A stretch of DNA of 64,000 nt, taken from contig CAIXPL010000037.1 in the NCBI GenBank assembly GCA_903921325.1, forward strand, positions 351,621-415,620. Reading direction: 5' to 3'. Position 1 is the stretch's first letter. Each line of letters begins with the position of its first letter. Source of the DNA: an uncultured Pseudomonadota bacterium. GTDB taxonomy: Bacteria > Pseudomonadota > Gammaproteobacteria > Burkholderiales > SG8-39. The notes under the pieces were generated by a model that did no database searches, had not been told where the DNA came from, and saw only the letters and a list, made by a program, of their open reading frames with translations. This document shows, in pieces, positions 55,978 to 64,000 of the stretch. The position numbers and the translations under genes are program-made.

Positions 55978-56810
55978 GGTTGTCCCTGCGGCCCAAGCCG
56001 CTCGACCCACTGTTCGCCCACGCACTGGATCGACAGGATCAGCGCGAGCAGGGCCACGCCCGGGGCGAGGCTCATCCAGTACTGCCCGGCAAAGACATAG
56101 TGCGCGCCATTGGCGATCAGCAAACCGAGCGAGGGCCGGGTCAGCGGAACACCAAGTCCCAGAAAGGACAGCGTTGCCTCAAGCGAAATGGCCGCGGCCA
56201 TTTGCACGGTGGCCACCGCCAGCATCGGCGGCAAACAGTTCGGGATCAACTGGAAGAGCACAATCCGCCACTGCGGCAACGCGAGGCCGCGTGCCGCCGC
56301 TACATAGCCACGTTCGATTTCAACCCGGGCCACAGCACGCGCGGTACGTGCGTAGTAGGCCCATTGCGCAATCACCACGGCACTCACTACTTTGCCGGTA
56401 CCTTCACCCAGGGTGGCAATCAGAACGATGGCTACCAGAATGGCCGGAAACGAAAGCTGCAAATCGACCAGCCGCAGGATCAGCGCCTCGGGCCAGCCGC
56501 GCAGCAAGGCCGCCCCCAGGCCACCGATGAGCCCGATCGCAAGGGCAGCGAGGGTGGCGCTCAGCCCGACGCCGAGCGAGGTGCGCAAACCGTACAGAAT
56601 GGCCGCTGTCATATCGCGCCCCTGATCGTCGGTGCCCAGCAGATACCAGCGACCATCGGGCGCCGCTTCGAACGGTGCCAGCCGGGCGTGCGCGAGGCTC
56701 AACTGCGCAAGATCATGTGGATCCTGGCTCGCCAGCCACGGCGCGCACAGGGCAGCGAGCGCAATCAACCCCAGAGCGGCCACCGCCAGACTGAATGCGC
56801 GCGGCTTCAT
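55974..56810 (-). CDS. Peptide-type ABC importer permease (DppC-like)
   Basis: A 278-residue permease with about six membrane helices. An N-terminal OppC-type extracytoplasmic part includes LLGTDDQGRDM, and the EAA-loop region reads VAAARGLALPQWRIVLFQLIPN. ATGA overlaps with both neighbours. It forms the membrane channel with the DppB-like subunit. Confidence 0.92.
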   Translation of the reverse strand: MKPRAFSLAVAALGLIALAALCAPWLASQDPHDLAQLSLAHARLAPFEAAPDGRWYLLGTDDQGRDMTAAILYGLRTSLGVGLSATLAALAIGLIGGLGAALLRGWPEALILRLVDLQLSFPAILVAIVLIATLGEGTGKVVSAVVIAQWAYYARTARAVARVEIERGYVAAARGLALPQWRIVLFQLIPNCLPPMLAVATVQMAAAISLEATLSFLGLGVPLTRPSLGLLIANGAHYVFAGQYWMSLAPGVALLALILSIQCVGEQWVERLGPQGQP

Positions 56811-57781
56811 TGCAGGCCCGCACGGCGCAGCCGCGGATCGAGCACAAGCGCGATCAGATCGACCACCAGATTGATTGCGGTGAACAAGGTCACGGTGACC
56901 AGCAGATAGGCGACCACCACCGGACGGTCGAGCGAATTGATGGCATCGATCAGAAGCTTGCCCATGCCGGGCCAGGCAAACACCGATTCAGTAACAATCG
57001 AGAACGCTACCAGTGCGCCGAACTCAAGCCCGATCACCTGGGTGAGTGAGACACCGATATTGCGCAGCACATGAACGCCCAGCAAGCGCGGCAAAGCCAC
57101 ACCGCGGGCGCGCGCAGCGAGTATAAAGTCCTGCTGCAGTACCTCGCGGGTGGCGGCATACGTCAGGCGAATCAGCAGGGCGAGTTTGAACAGGGCTAGG
57201 CTGATCGCTGGCAGCAGCAGGTGTGACAGGCCACGCCACGACCCGAAACTGGTGGCAATGCCGAACAGGTGGCCACTGGCATCGCGGCCACCGGAGGGCA
57301 GCCACTGCAGTTGCACCGAGAACAGCATGATGAGCAGCAGCCCGACCCAGAAGGTCGGCACCGAGAATCCGAGGGTGGCCAGACCAAGCAGCACACGGGT
57401 GCCAAAGCGCTGCGCATACCACGCGCAGCCGATGCCGATGGGCACGCCGAGTCCCACCGCGATCAGCGCGGCGCTCAGCGCCAGTTCGATGGTGGCTGGC
57501 AGCCGATCCAGAATCAAGCCGAGAGCCGGACTATTGGAAAAAAATGATCGCCCGAGATTCCCCTCCAGGGCATGCTGCAGGAAGAGCAGGTACTGTGTGA
57601 TCAGCGATTGATCGAGACCGAGCGCGTGCCCGGCTTGTGCTCGCTCAAGCTCGCTCGCCTGCGGTGGAATCAGCATATCCAGTGGATTGCCGATCAGATA
57701 TACGCCCGCAAACACCACCGCCGACATGGTGAGCAGCACCAGGAGACTTTGCAGCAGACGGGCGGCGGCCTCGCTCAGCAT
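56807..57781 (-). CDS. Peptide-type ABC importer permease (DppB-like)
   Basis: A 324-residue permease with six membrane helices, a DppB-type opening (LLQSLLVLLTMSAVVFAGVYLIGNP) cut here as pieces, and the EAA-type loop AARARGVALPRLLGVHVLRN. ATGA overlap with the DppC-like gene. 18 bases after the solute-binding protein. Confidence 0.92.
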   Translation of the reverse strand: MLSEAAARLLQSLLVLLTMSAVVFAGVYLIGNPLDMLIPPQASELERAQAGHALGLDQSLITQYLLFLQHALEGNLGRSFFSNSPALGLILDRLPATIELALSAALIAVGLGVPIGIGCAWYAQRFGTRVLLGLATLGFSVPTFWVGLLLIMLFSVQLQWLPSGGRDASGHLFGIATSFGSWRGLSHLLLPAISLALFKLALLIRLTYAATREVLQQDFILAARARGVALPRLLGVHVLRNIGVSLTQVIGLEFGALVAFSIVTESVFAWPGMGKLLIDAINSLDRPVVVAYLLVTVTLFTAINLVVDLIALVLDPRLRRAGLQ

Positions 57782-57799
57782 GATTCGGGTGTTGTGTTG

Positions 57800-59362
57800 T
57801 CAGTCGGTGACATGGTGCGCAAAGGTGAATTCATCGGTGCGCGCCCGATAGCGAAGCCCGGCGCGGAGCGCCCACAATGCGTTCTGATGATGCAAGGGAA
57901 TCACCGCCTGGTCAGTCATCGCAAGATGCATTGCCGCCCGCACCTGTGCTGCGCGGCGGTCAGGATCAAGTTCAGCAAACGCCCGCTCGATCATCGCGTC
58001 AAGGTCCGCCGAATGGTAATACGACCAGTTCCAGGTGCCGTTGCCGCGCGACGGGTCGCGTGTGGCGAGCAGCGAGCGCAGCGCCAGATCACCGGAAAAA
58101 GATCCCCAGCCAAGCAGGGCGACAGCAAATTCGCCACGCCTGGCGCGACCGAGGTACACATTGATCGGCATGCTGGCAACCTCGGTGCGAACGCCGATCC
58201 GGCTGAACATCGCGGCCACGGCCTGGGCGATACGTGCATCGGCCGGATAACGATTGTTCGGCGCGGCCACGGTGAGGTTGAACCCGGCGCGATAACCGGC
58301 GTCGGCGAGCAGGCGTCGTGCCGCGGCAGGGTCGAAGCGAGGCACCGCAAGACTGTCGTCATGACCGAAAACCCCCGGCGCGACCAGATTCGAGGCGGGC
58401 CGCGCGGTGCCATCGAGCAATTTGTCGATGATGGCCTCGCGGTCTATCGCTGCGGCCAGGGCGAGCCGCACGCGGCGATCGGTGAGCGGATTCACCGCCA
58501 TACGCGAGCCATCAGTGCGCCGGATGAGGGCGGGCACCTGCGCGCGTTGATCGAGGTGAAAGAACAGCGTGCGCCAGGACACGGTCTGCGCAAGGGTGAA
58601 GCGCGCGTCGTTGCGCAGGCGTACCACAGCGGAACCCGGCACCGCTTCAATCATGTCGAGGTCACCGCCGAGCAGGGCAGCGACCCTTGCCTGTTCGCCG
58701 CTGATCATGCGCATCTCGGCACGGGGCCAATGGGCCTGCTCACCCCAGTAATGCTCATTGCGATCAAGCAGCACCCGTTCGCCGCGTTCGAACCGGGTCA
58801 GCCGCCACGGGCCGGTGCCGACCGCAGCACTGCCCTGGTCAAAATTGGCGCTGGGCGCCTCTGCGTGCCGATGCGAAATGATGAATACCGAATTCAGATC
58901 CAGCGGCACCAGGGCATACGGGGTCGCTGTCCGTATCCTGATTGTGTGGCGATCGACTGCGCGCACATCGATCAGGCGTTGTACGAAACTGCTGAACTGT
59001 CCATTGGGCAGTCGCCGCACCCGCTCGATCGAGGCGATGACATCAGCGGCCTCGAAAGCGCTGCCATCGTGGAACTGCACGTCGTCGCGCAAGCGGAATT
59101 CCCATTCGGTGGGACTCACCACATGCCAGGAGCGGGCAAGCCCGGGTACCAGGCGCGTGCGCTCATCGACATGGGTGAGGGCGTCGAACAGATGCCAGCC
59201 GATCGCGTTATTCGGTGCGATATTGAGCGCGTGCGGGTCGAGCGTGGTGGCCTCGGCCGCCATGCCGATGCGCAACGTATCACCGGCAAGCGCCACGCCC
59301 GGATCAGCTGCGCCCAGCATAAGAGCGACCATGAACAAGCCCAGCACAGGCCTAATCGTCAT
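57800..59362 (-). CDS. Peptide-type ABC importer solute-binding protein (SBP family 5)
   Basis: A 520-residue extracytoplasmic solute-binding protein. A signal peptide at about residues 1-26 ends in [11 protein letters not shown]; family segments include [33 protein letters not shown] and [14 protein letters not shown]. It binds peptides or other amphipathic ligands in the periplasm. I chose the ATG at 59362; a longer reading to 59377 is possible. First gene of a six-gene minus-strand operon ending with the argE-like gene. Confidence 0.92.
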   Translation of the reverse strand: MTIRPVLGLFMVALMLGAADPGVALAGDTLRIGMAAEATTLDPHALNIAPNNAIGWHLFDALTHVDERTRLVPGLARSWHVVSPTEWEFRLRDDVQFHDGSAFEAADVIASIERVRRLPNGQFSSFVQRLIDVRAVDRHTIRIRTATPYALVPLDLNSVFIISHRHAEAPSANFDQGSAAVGTGPWRLTRFERGERVLLDRNEHYWGEQAHWPRAEMRMISGEQARVAALLGGDLDMIEAVPGSAVVRLRNDARFTLAQTVSWRTLFFHLDQRAQVPALIRRTDGSRMAVNPLTDRRVRLALAAAIDREAIIDKLLDGTARPASNLVAPGVFGHDDSLAVPRFDPAAARRLLADAGYRAGFNLTVAAPNNRYPADARIAQAVAAMFSRIGVRTEVASMPINVYLGRARRGEFAVALLGWGSFSGDLALRSLLATRDPSRGNGTWNWSYYHSADLDAMIERAFAELDPDRRAAQVRAAMHLAMTDQAVIPLHHQNALWALRAGLRYRARTDEFTFAHHVTD

Positions 59363-59367
59363 AGAAT
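59362..59367 (+). promoter_or_regulatory. Possible -10 element for ribBA
   Basis: TAGAAT lies 43 bases before ribBA, at the divergent start of the binding-protein gene. The -35 region is poor. With only 47 bases between the genes there is no room for an FMN riboswitch. Confidence 0.28.
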
Positions 59368-59409
59368 GGCAGACCATAGGTGCGACCCTGATCGCAGGAA
59401 ATATCCAAA

Positions 59410-60528
59410 ATGAGTCTGAGCAGCATCCCGGAACTGCTGGCCGATTTCAAGGCAGGGCGGATTGTCATTCTCGTCGACGAGGAAGACCGCGAAAACGAGG
59501 GTGACCTGGTGGTTGCCGCCGAGCTTGTGACCCCTGAAATCATCAACTTCATGGTGCGTTACGCCCGGGGGCTGGTCTGCCTCACCCTGACTGAGGAACA
59601 CTGCCGGCAGATCAACCTGCCCTTGATGGTACGCGACAACCGTTCGCCGCACGGCACCAACTTCACGATGTCGATCGAGGCGGCAGTCGGCGTAACCACC
59701 GGCATATCGGCGCAGGATCGGGCACGTACGGTGTTAGCGGCCGCTGCACCCGATGCGCGGCCCGAGGATATCGTGCAGCCGGGGCATATTTTTCCGCTGA
59801 TGGCGCAAAGCGGTGGGGTGTTGATGCGCGCCGGGCATACCGAGGCCGGCTGCGATCTGGCGCGACTGTCGGGCCTGACACCCGCGGCCGTGATCTGCGA
59901 GGTGCTGAAGGACGATGGCACCATGGCGCGTCTGCCAGACCTGGAAGACTTTGCCAAAGAGCACGGTCTGAAAATCGGCACCATTGCCGATCTGATCCAC
60001 TTCCGCAGTGCGAACGAAAGTCTGATACGGCGGGTCACCGAGCGCGAAATCGATACCGCACAAGGCCGATTTCACTTGGTGGTGTATCTGGAGAAGCTCT
60101 CCGGTGCAATGCACCTGGCGCTGGTGCGCGGCGATCCGGCCGCCGATGATATTTCTCTGGTGCGGGTGCATGAACCGCTCTCGCTGGTGGATTTGATTGA
60201 AACCGGGTTTTCACCTCACTCATGGAGCATCCCGGCGGCGCTTGCGCGCATCGCCGAGCAGGGCAGCGGTGTGCTGGTGATGCTCAATTGCGAACAGGGC
60301 GCGGTCGATCTGATCGAGCGGGTATCGGTCACGCAAAAGCGCCGGCCACCGGTCAAGATGGATTTGTTGTCCTATGGCATCGGCGCGCAGATCCTGCGCG
60401 ATCTGGGGGTGCGTCGCATGAATCTGATGACCCGGCCGCGCAAGATACCGAGCATGGCCGGCTGGCAGCTTGAGGTGGTCGGCTTTACCGAGCCGGGTGA
60501 CCCCCTTTCAGGGACGGTTGCAGCATGA
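59410..60528 (+). CDS. ribB: 3,4-dihydroxy-2-butanone 4-phosphate synthase with degenerate GTP cyclohydrolase II half
   Basis: A 372-residue RibBA-like protein. The N-terminal RibB half (about residues 1-200) has [23 protein letters not shown] and [13 protein letters not shown], so it should make dihydroxybutanone phosphate from ribulose 5-phosphate. The C-terminal half follows the GTP cyclohydrolase II fold ([16 protein letters not shown]) but lacks the cysteine zinc site normally found after RVHSE-type sequence. It is therefore probably inactive as RibA, as in many betaproteobacteria. Coupled to ribH as ATGA. Confidence 0.92.
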   Translation: MSLSSIPELLADFKAGRIVILVDEEDRENEGDLVVAAELVTPEIINFMVRYARGLVCLTLTEEHCRQINLPLMVRDNRSPHGTNFTMSIEAAVGVTTGISAQDRARTVLAAAAPDARPEDIVQPGHIFPLMAQSGGVLMRAGHTEAGCDLARLSGLTPAAVICEVLKDDGTMARLPDLEDFAKEHGLKIGTIADLIHFRSANESLIRRVTEREIDTAQGRFHLVVYLEKLSGAMHLALVRGDPAADDISLVRVHEPLSLVDLIETGFSPHSWSIPAALARIAEQGSGVLVMLNCEQGAVDLIERVSVTQKRRPPVKMDLLSYGIGAQILRDLGVRRMNLMTRPRKIPSMAGWQLEVVGFTEPGDPLSGTVAA

Positions 60529-61001
60529 ACCTGATTGCGCAATCGTTGGATGGTCGCGGGTTAAGGATCGGTGTGGTCTGGTCACGCTTTAATGAGCCGG
60601 TAGTGCGGCGCGAACTCGATGCGTGCCTTGCCTGCCTGACTGAACTGGGTGTGGCGGCAGCCGCAATCACGGTGGCGAACGTGCCCGGTGCGCTTGAAAT
60701 CCCGCTGGTGTTACAGCGGATGGCGAGGCAGGGGAGCTATGACGCACTGATCGCTCTGGGTGCTGTGATTCGCGGCGAGACTTATCATTTCGAGCTGGTA
60801 TCCAATGAGGCCGGTGCCGGTATTACCCGGGTCAGTCTGGACTGCGGGGTGCCGATTGCCAATGGCGTGCTCACCACCAATACTGATGCACAGGCCGAGG
60901 TGCGCGCCATCGAGAAGGGACGCGATTGCGCTCAGGCGGCAATCGAAATGGCCTGCCTGCTCTCCCGTATCGGGTCAGCGGCCAGCGGATCGACTTCGTG
61001 A
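60525..61001 (+). CDS. ribH: 6,7-dimethyl-8-ribityllumazine synthase
   Basis: A 158-residue lumazine synthase. [10 protein letters not shown] at the start, [30 protein letters not shown] with the catalytic histidine, and [15 protein letters not shown] are typical. It condenses dihydroxybutanone phosphate with the ribityl-pyrimidine. Starts on the ribB stop (ATGA) and ends on nusB (GTGA). Confidence 0.96.
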   Translation: MNLIAQSLDGRGLRIGVVWSRFNEPVVRRELDACLACLTELGVAAAAITVANVPGALEIPLVLQRMARQGSYDALIALGAVIRGETYHFELVSNEAGAGITRVSLDCGVPIANGVLTTNTDAQAEVRAIEKGRDCAQAAIEMACLLSRIGSAASGSTS

Positions 61002-61600
61002 TCCGATCGAGCGCAGGAACCCCGCCGGCCGATGAACCACTGGCTGTGCCGGTGCAGGTTGCGACAATCAGCGCCAAGTCGGTAAATGCTACAGCCGCAA
61101 GAGGGGCAGCGCCAAAGGGTGCGGCAAGCCAAGGTGCTGCGCCTCAGGGTGCGGAGAGTCAGCGGCGACGCTCGCCGCGACGACGTTCGCGAGAATACGC
61201 ACTGCAGGGGCTGTACCAGTGGTTGCTTGCCGGTGGCACCCCGCTTGAAATTGCGGCGCATCTGGCCACCGATGAGCATTTCAAGCGCGCCGATCGGGCA
61301 TTTTTTCAATCTGTGCTGAGTGGTGCAATTGACTCGGCCGCGATCATCGATCCGATCATCGCTACCCATATCGACCGGCCGCTGGTCGAACTGGCGCCGG
61401 TCGAGCATGCCGTGCTGCTGCTCGCTGGTCATGAATTACGCTCTCATATCGAGGCGCCGTGGCGTGTGATCGTGAACGAGGCGATCGAGTTGAGCCGCAG
61501 CTTCGGCGGCACTGACGGACACAAATTCGTCAATGGCGTGCTGGAAAAAATGGCGCGGCAACTGCGACCCGACGAAGCATGGCCTCAGAATTCGACCTGA
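60998..61600 (+). CDS. nusB: Transcription antitermination factor NusB with repeat-rich N-terminus
   Basis: A 200-residue protein if started at the GTG 60998 that overlaps the ribH stop. The NusB core (from about residue 62, [13 protein letters not shown], through [26 protein letters not shown]) is standard. The first 60 residues are low complexity and contain four five-residue units ([20 protein letters not shown]). NusB acts with NusE in rRNA antitermination. The core alone would be about 140 residues; a later start is possible. The ribH-nusB-thiL order is common. Overlaps thiL by 22 bases. Confidence 0.92.
   Translation: MIRSSAGTPPADEPLAVPVQVATISAKSVNATAARGAAPKGAASQGAAPQGAESQRRRSPRRRSREYALQGLYQWLLAGGTPLEIAAHLATDEHFKRADRAFFQSVLSGAIDSAAIIDPIIATHIDRPLVELAPVEHAVLLLAGHELRSHIEAPWRVIVNEAIELSRSFGGTDGHKFVNGVLEKMARQLRPDEAWPQNST
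61103..61162 (+). repeat. 15-bp tandem repeat inside nusB
   Basis: Four 15-base units beginning GGT/GGG-GC encode the five-residue repeats of the NusB N-terminal extension. They are in frame and imperfect, so copy change would not break the gene. Confidence 0.7.
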
Positions 61601-62535
61601 TTGCCCGCTATTTCACTCGCGCACCACGCACCGCCCTGCTCGGCGTCGGCGATGACTGCGCTCTGGTGAAACAGCCTGACGGGCTGGCCCTCGCGATTAC
61701 CACCGACATGCTGGTCGAAGGGGTGCACTTCTTCCCGGGTGCCGATCCTCGCGCACTCGGTCACAAGACGCTTGCGGTGAATCTGTCCGACCTGGCGGCC
61801 ATGGGGGCCGCGCCGCGCTGGGCCACCCTGGCCATTGCCCTGCCCCGTGCCGAGGAGCCGTGGGTGGCGGCGTTTGCGAGCGGCCTGTTTGCTCTGGCCG
61901 AGCGCGAAGGTGTGGAATTGATTGGCGGGGACACCACGCGCGGACCGCTCACGATGTCGATGACCTTGATCGGCTTGTCACCGCCCGGACTTGCGCTGCG
62001 CCGAGACGGTGCGCAAGCGACAGACGACCTGTGGCTCTCGGGTTGCACCGGTGAGGCTGCGCTGGCGGTGATGCGCCGGCGCGATGAGATCGAGCAGTCG
62101 GCAGAGCTTGCCCGGCAGTGCGATCTGCGGCTTGATCTGCCGCAGCCGCGGGTTGCACTGGGCATCGCCTTGCGCGGCCTGGCCAGCAGTGCGATCGATG
62201 TCTCCGATGGTCTGCTGCAGGACTTGGCTCATCTATGCGATCGCTCGCAGGTGGCCGCACACATCGAGGATGCTGCCATGCCACGCGCCGACGCGGTTGT
62301 CGCGGCAGGTGCCGCGGGCGAACAGGCGCTGTATTCTGGTGGCGATGACTACGAGTTGCTGTTTACTGCGCCATCGGGTGCGCGCGCTCGGCTCGCCGCG
62401 CTCGCCACGCGGTTGAACATTACACTCACTCGCATTGGCACCATCACCGAGGGCCGGGGTGTGCAGGTGCTGGCTGCCGACGGCCGTCGGCGGGATTTCA
62501 CAAAATTCGGGTTTGATCACTTTGCGCACGCCTGA
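61579..62535 (+). CDS. thiL: Thiamine-monophosphate kinase ThiL
   Basis: A 318-residue ATP-dependent kinase. GVGDDCAL near residues 22-29, TTDMLVEGVHF, NLSDLAAMGAAP, GGDTTRG and AIDVSDGLLQDL, and the C-terminal GGDDYELLF are ThiL motifs. It converts TMP to thiamine diphosphate. Sits between nusB and pgpA with overlaps on both sides. Confidence 0.95.
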   Translation: MASEFDLIARYFTRAPRTALLGVGDDCALVKQPDGLALAITTDMLVEGVHFFPGADPRALGHKTLAVNLSDLAAMGAAPRWATLAIALPRAEEPWVAAFASGLFALAEREGVELIGGDTTRGPLTMSMTLIGLSPPGLALRRDGAQATDDLWLSGCTGEAALAVMRRRDEIEQSAELARQCDLRLDLPQPRVALGIALRGLASSAIDVSDGLLQDLAHLCDRSQVAAHIEDAAMPRADAVVAAGAAGEQALYSGGDDYELLFTAPSGARARLAALATRLNITLTRIGTITEGRGVQVLAADGRRRDFTKFGFDHFAHA

Positions 62536-63004
62536 CGTTAAATTCCTGCTTGCACATCCGGCGCATTTCATTGCGCTGGGATTTGGCAGCGGGCTGGCGC
62601 CACGTGGGCCGGGCACCGTCGGCACCTTGCTTGCTGTGGCTCTCTACGCGCCGCTTGCCCTGGTGCTGGATGCGAACGGCATCCTGGTGGTCAGCGTCGT
62701 CTTTTTTCTCATCGGTATCTGGGCGTGCGCCCGTACCGGGCGCGCGCTTGGGGTGTCCGATCACGGCGCGATGAACTGGGATGAAGTGGTCGCATTCTTG
62801 CCGGTCCTGGTGTGGGCGCGTCAGTCGCCCGCCTGGGTGATACTCGGGTTTGTCGTGTTCCGGTTCTTCGATATCGTGAAGCCACCACCTATCGGCTGGA
62901 TCGATCGCACGGTGGGTGGCGGGCTGGGTGTCATGCTCGATGATGTGGTCGCCGCCGCCTGCACCGTGGGTTTGCTCGCCTTGGTTCGATATGTCATCGG
63001 TTGA
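62522..63004 (+). CDS. pgpA: Phosphatidylglycerophosphatase A
   Basis: A 160-residue membrane phosphatase. FGSGLAPRGPGTVGTL, MNWDEVVAF and FRFFDIVKPPPIGWID carry the acidic metal-binding residues; about three or four membrane helices. It dephosphorylates phosphatidylglycerophosphate. No ATG is present; TTG 62522 (or TTG 62513) within the end of thiL is the likely start. Overlaps pncC by 14 bases. Confidence 0.9.
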   Translation: MRTPDVKFLLAHPAHFIALGFGSGLAPRGPGTVGTLLAVALYAPLALVLDANGILVVSVVFFLIGIWACARTGRALGVSDHGAMNWDEVVAFLPVLVWARQSPAWVILGFVVFRFFDIVKPPPIGWIDRTVGGGLGVMLDDVVAAACTVGLLALVRYVIG

Positions 63005-63500
63005 CTTTGGCGATCTGGCCGAACGCGTCGGCGCGGCGCTTGGCAGTCATGGCGCGGTGCTTGTCACCGCAGAATCCTGCACTGGCGGCTGGGTTGCCGC
63101 CCTGGTGACCTCGGTGGCGGGCAGTTCGGCCTGGTTTGATCGCGCTTTTGTGACCTATTCCAATCAGGCCAAGAGCGAGATGATCGGGGTTTCGCCGCAG
63201 ACGCTGCTGCAGCACGGCGCAGTGAGCGAGGCCACCGTGCGTGAAATGGCCCTGGGCGCGCTCGCGCGCAGTCCGGCGGACATCGCCGTGGCGATCTCCG
63301 GCATTGCGGGGCCGGGTGGCGGATCGCCAGACAAGCCGGTTGGTACGGTGTGCTTTGCCTGGGCGACCAAGGAATCACCAAGCGTCTACAGCGTGACTGA
63401 ACGGCTCCCCGGTGATCGCGCTGCGGTGCGGGCGCAGGCGGTTCGTGTGGCGCTCGAAGGCGTGATTCAGCGACTGGCCGGATTGTCACGGCGGGTGTGA
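62991..63500 (+). CDS. pncC: Nicotinamide-nucleotide amidohydrolase PncC (CinA C-terminal family)
   Basis: A 169-residue single-domain CinA-C protein. VTAESCTGGWVAALVTSVAGSS and AISGIAGPGGGSPDKPVGTV contain the active-site serine and glycine-rich loop. It deamidates nicotinamide mononucleotide to recycle NAD. Located just before recA, as is common. Start ATG 62991 overlaps pgpA. Confidence 0.93.
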   Translation: MSSVDFGDLAERVGAALGSHGAVLVTAESCTGGWVAALVTSVAGSSAWFDRAFVTYSNQAKSEMIGVSPQTLLQHGAVSEATVREMALGALARSPADIAVAISGIAGPGGGSPDKPVGTVCFAWATKESPSVYSVTERLPGDRAAVRAQAVRVALEGVIQRLAGLSRRV

Positions 63501-63545
63501 CAGAATAGGCCCCCAGTGGATGGGGTAGGACAACCAAGGATATAC

Positions 63546-64000
63546 ATGGACGACAACAAGTCGAAAGCGTTGGCAGCGGCCCTCGCGCAGATTGAAAAGC
63601 AGTTTGGCAAAGGTTCCATCATGCGGATGGACTCAGCCGCAGTGACCGATGTGCAGGTGGTCTCGACCGGGTCATTGGGCCTCGATATCGCACTCGGGGT
63701 AGGCGGCTTGCCGCGCGGCCGCGTGGTTGAAATCTACGGACCGGAATCGTCAGGCAAGACCACGCTCACCTTGTCGGTGGTGGCGCAGATCCAGAAGATC
63801 GGCGGAACGGCCGCGTTCATCGACGCCGAGAACGCGCTTGATCCGCAATACGCGGCCAAACTCGGGGTCAATATCGATGAGCTTTTGATTTCACAACCCG
63901 ACACCGGTGAGCAGGCGCTGGAAATCGCTGAAATGCTGGTGCGTTCGGGCTCGGTCGATGTCATTGTGATTGACTCGGTGGCGGCGCTGGTGCCCAAGGC
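63546..64000 (+). CDS. recA: Recombinase RecA, 3' end cut off by window
   Basis: The first 151 residues of RecA. Walker [10 protein letters not shown] at residues 65-73 and the LVPK start of the L1 loop region are as expected. The normally near-invariant DAEHALDP segment reads DAENALDP, so the residue after catalytic Glu95 (E. coli Glu96) is Asn96 in place of His97. Start ATG with AAGGA 8 bases upstream. I see no CTGT-N8-ACAG LexA box in the 45 bases before it. Confidence 0.96.
   Translation, partial: MDDNKSKALAAALAQIEKQFGKGSIMRMDSAAVTDVQVVSTGSLGLDIALGVGGLPRGRVVEIYGPESSGKTTLTLSVVAQIQKIGGTAAFIDAENALDPQYAAKLGVNIDELLISQPDTGEQALEIAEMLVRSGSVDVIVIDSVAALVPK

Noticed and set aside
59363-59409. FMN riboswitch before ribB
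   Set aside because: Only 47 bases separate the divergent genes, too short, and no conserved RFN segments are present.
57572-59413. 613-residue plus-strand frame
   Set aside because: Antisense to the solute-binding protein and permease, both clearly recognisable.
63501-63545. LexA (SOS) box before recA
   Set aside because: No CTGT-N8-ACAG motif was found in the gap or in the preceding bases at the end of pncC.

Overview
The window is a high-GC chromosomal segment from a betaproteobacterium, most likely a member of or close to the Burkholderiales. This rests on gene content and order, not on any database search: a complete dcw (division and cell wall) cluster, the order secA-argJ-DUF815 ATPase-Nudix/ThiE-yacG-zapD-coaE-pilD-pilC, the order CNNM/CorC-ccsA-like-ffh-rpsP-rimM-trmD-rplS, a RibB protein with a degenerate GTP cyclohydrolase II half, and an orphan Bug-type solute-binding protein. 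MurE carries the meso-diaminopimelate motif DNPR and lpxC is present, so the cell is Gram-negative. I saw no rRNA or tRNA genes, CRISPR arrays, insertion sequences or phage genes.

Layout. (1) 1-12.5 kb is an accessory catabolic region for aromatic compounds. On the minus strand it holds an HpaI-type aldolase, a benzoate-CoA-ligase-like enzyme, a 4-hydroxybenzoyl-CoA-thioesterase-like enzyme and the start of an HpaD-like extradiol dioxygenase. On the plus strand it holds a second HpaI-type aldolase, both subunits of a 3-oxoadipate/glutaconate-type CoA-transferase, a maleylacetate reductase, a beta-hydroxyacid dehydrogenase, a RidA protein, a Bug solute-binding protein, a hydroxyquinol 1,2-dioxygenase and an NTF2-like protein. 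A NIPSNAP protein and a RutE-like nitroreductase are on the minus strand. Hydroxyquinol dioxygenase, maleylacetate reductase and the CoA-transferase give three consecutive steps from hydroxyquinol to 3-oxoadipyl-CoA. (2) 12.6-13.7 kb holds an unrecognised gene, a 14-bp tandem repeat and the promoter of the dcw cluster. (3) 13.7-31.7 kb is the dcw cluster (mraZ, rsmH, ftsL, ftsI, murE, murF, mraY, murD, ftsW, murG, murC, murB, ddlB, ftsQ, ftsA, ftsZ), tightly packed with many ATGA start/stop overlaps. Its first gene, mraZ, is frameshifted as the sequence stands.

(4) 31.8-36.7 kb holds PPK2, a DapA-like aldolase, lpxC, a small membrane protein, an alpha/beta hydrolase, a second 14-bp tandem repeat and a DciA-like gene. 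(5) 36.8-47.9 kb holds secA, argJ, a DUF815 ATPase, a Nudix-ThiE fusion, yacG, zapD, coaE, pilD, pilC and a CNNM/CorC protein. (6) 47.9-52.7 kb holds a ccsA-like gene, ffh and the rpsP-rimM-trmD-rplS operon. (7) 52.7-59.4 kb on the minus strand is a peptide-type ABC importer operon ending in an argE-like M20 deacylase. (8) 59.4-64 kb holds ribBA, ribH, nusB, thiL, pgpA, pncC and the start of recA.

The core regions look ordinary in content. The points that stand out are the mraZ frameshift beneath MraZ-box-like repeats, two intergenic tandem repeats that both have a 14-bp period, a histone-H1-like lysine-rich tail on the hydroxyquinol dioxygenase, an argE-like gene coupled to a peptide importer although argJ is present, a His-to-Asn change beside the catalytic glutamate of RecA, a large insertion in TrmD, and a 24-bp perfect palindrome after ffh. 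I found no wholly new multi-gene system. The catabolic region is the best candidate for an undescribed pathway combination.
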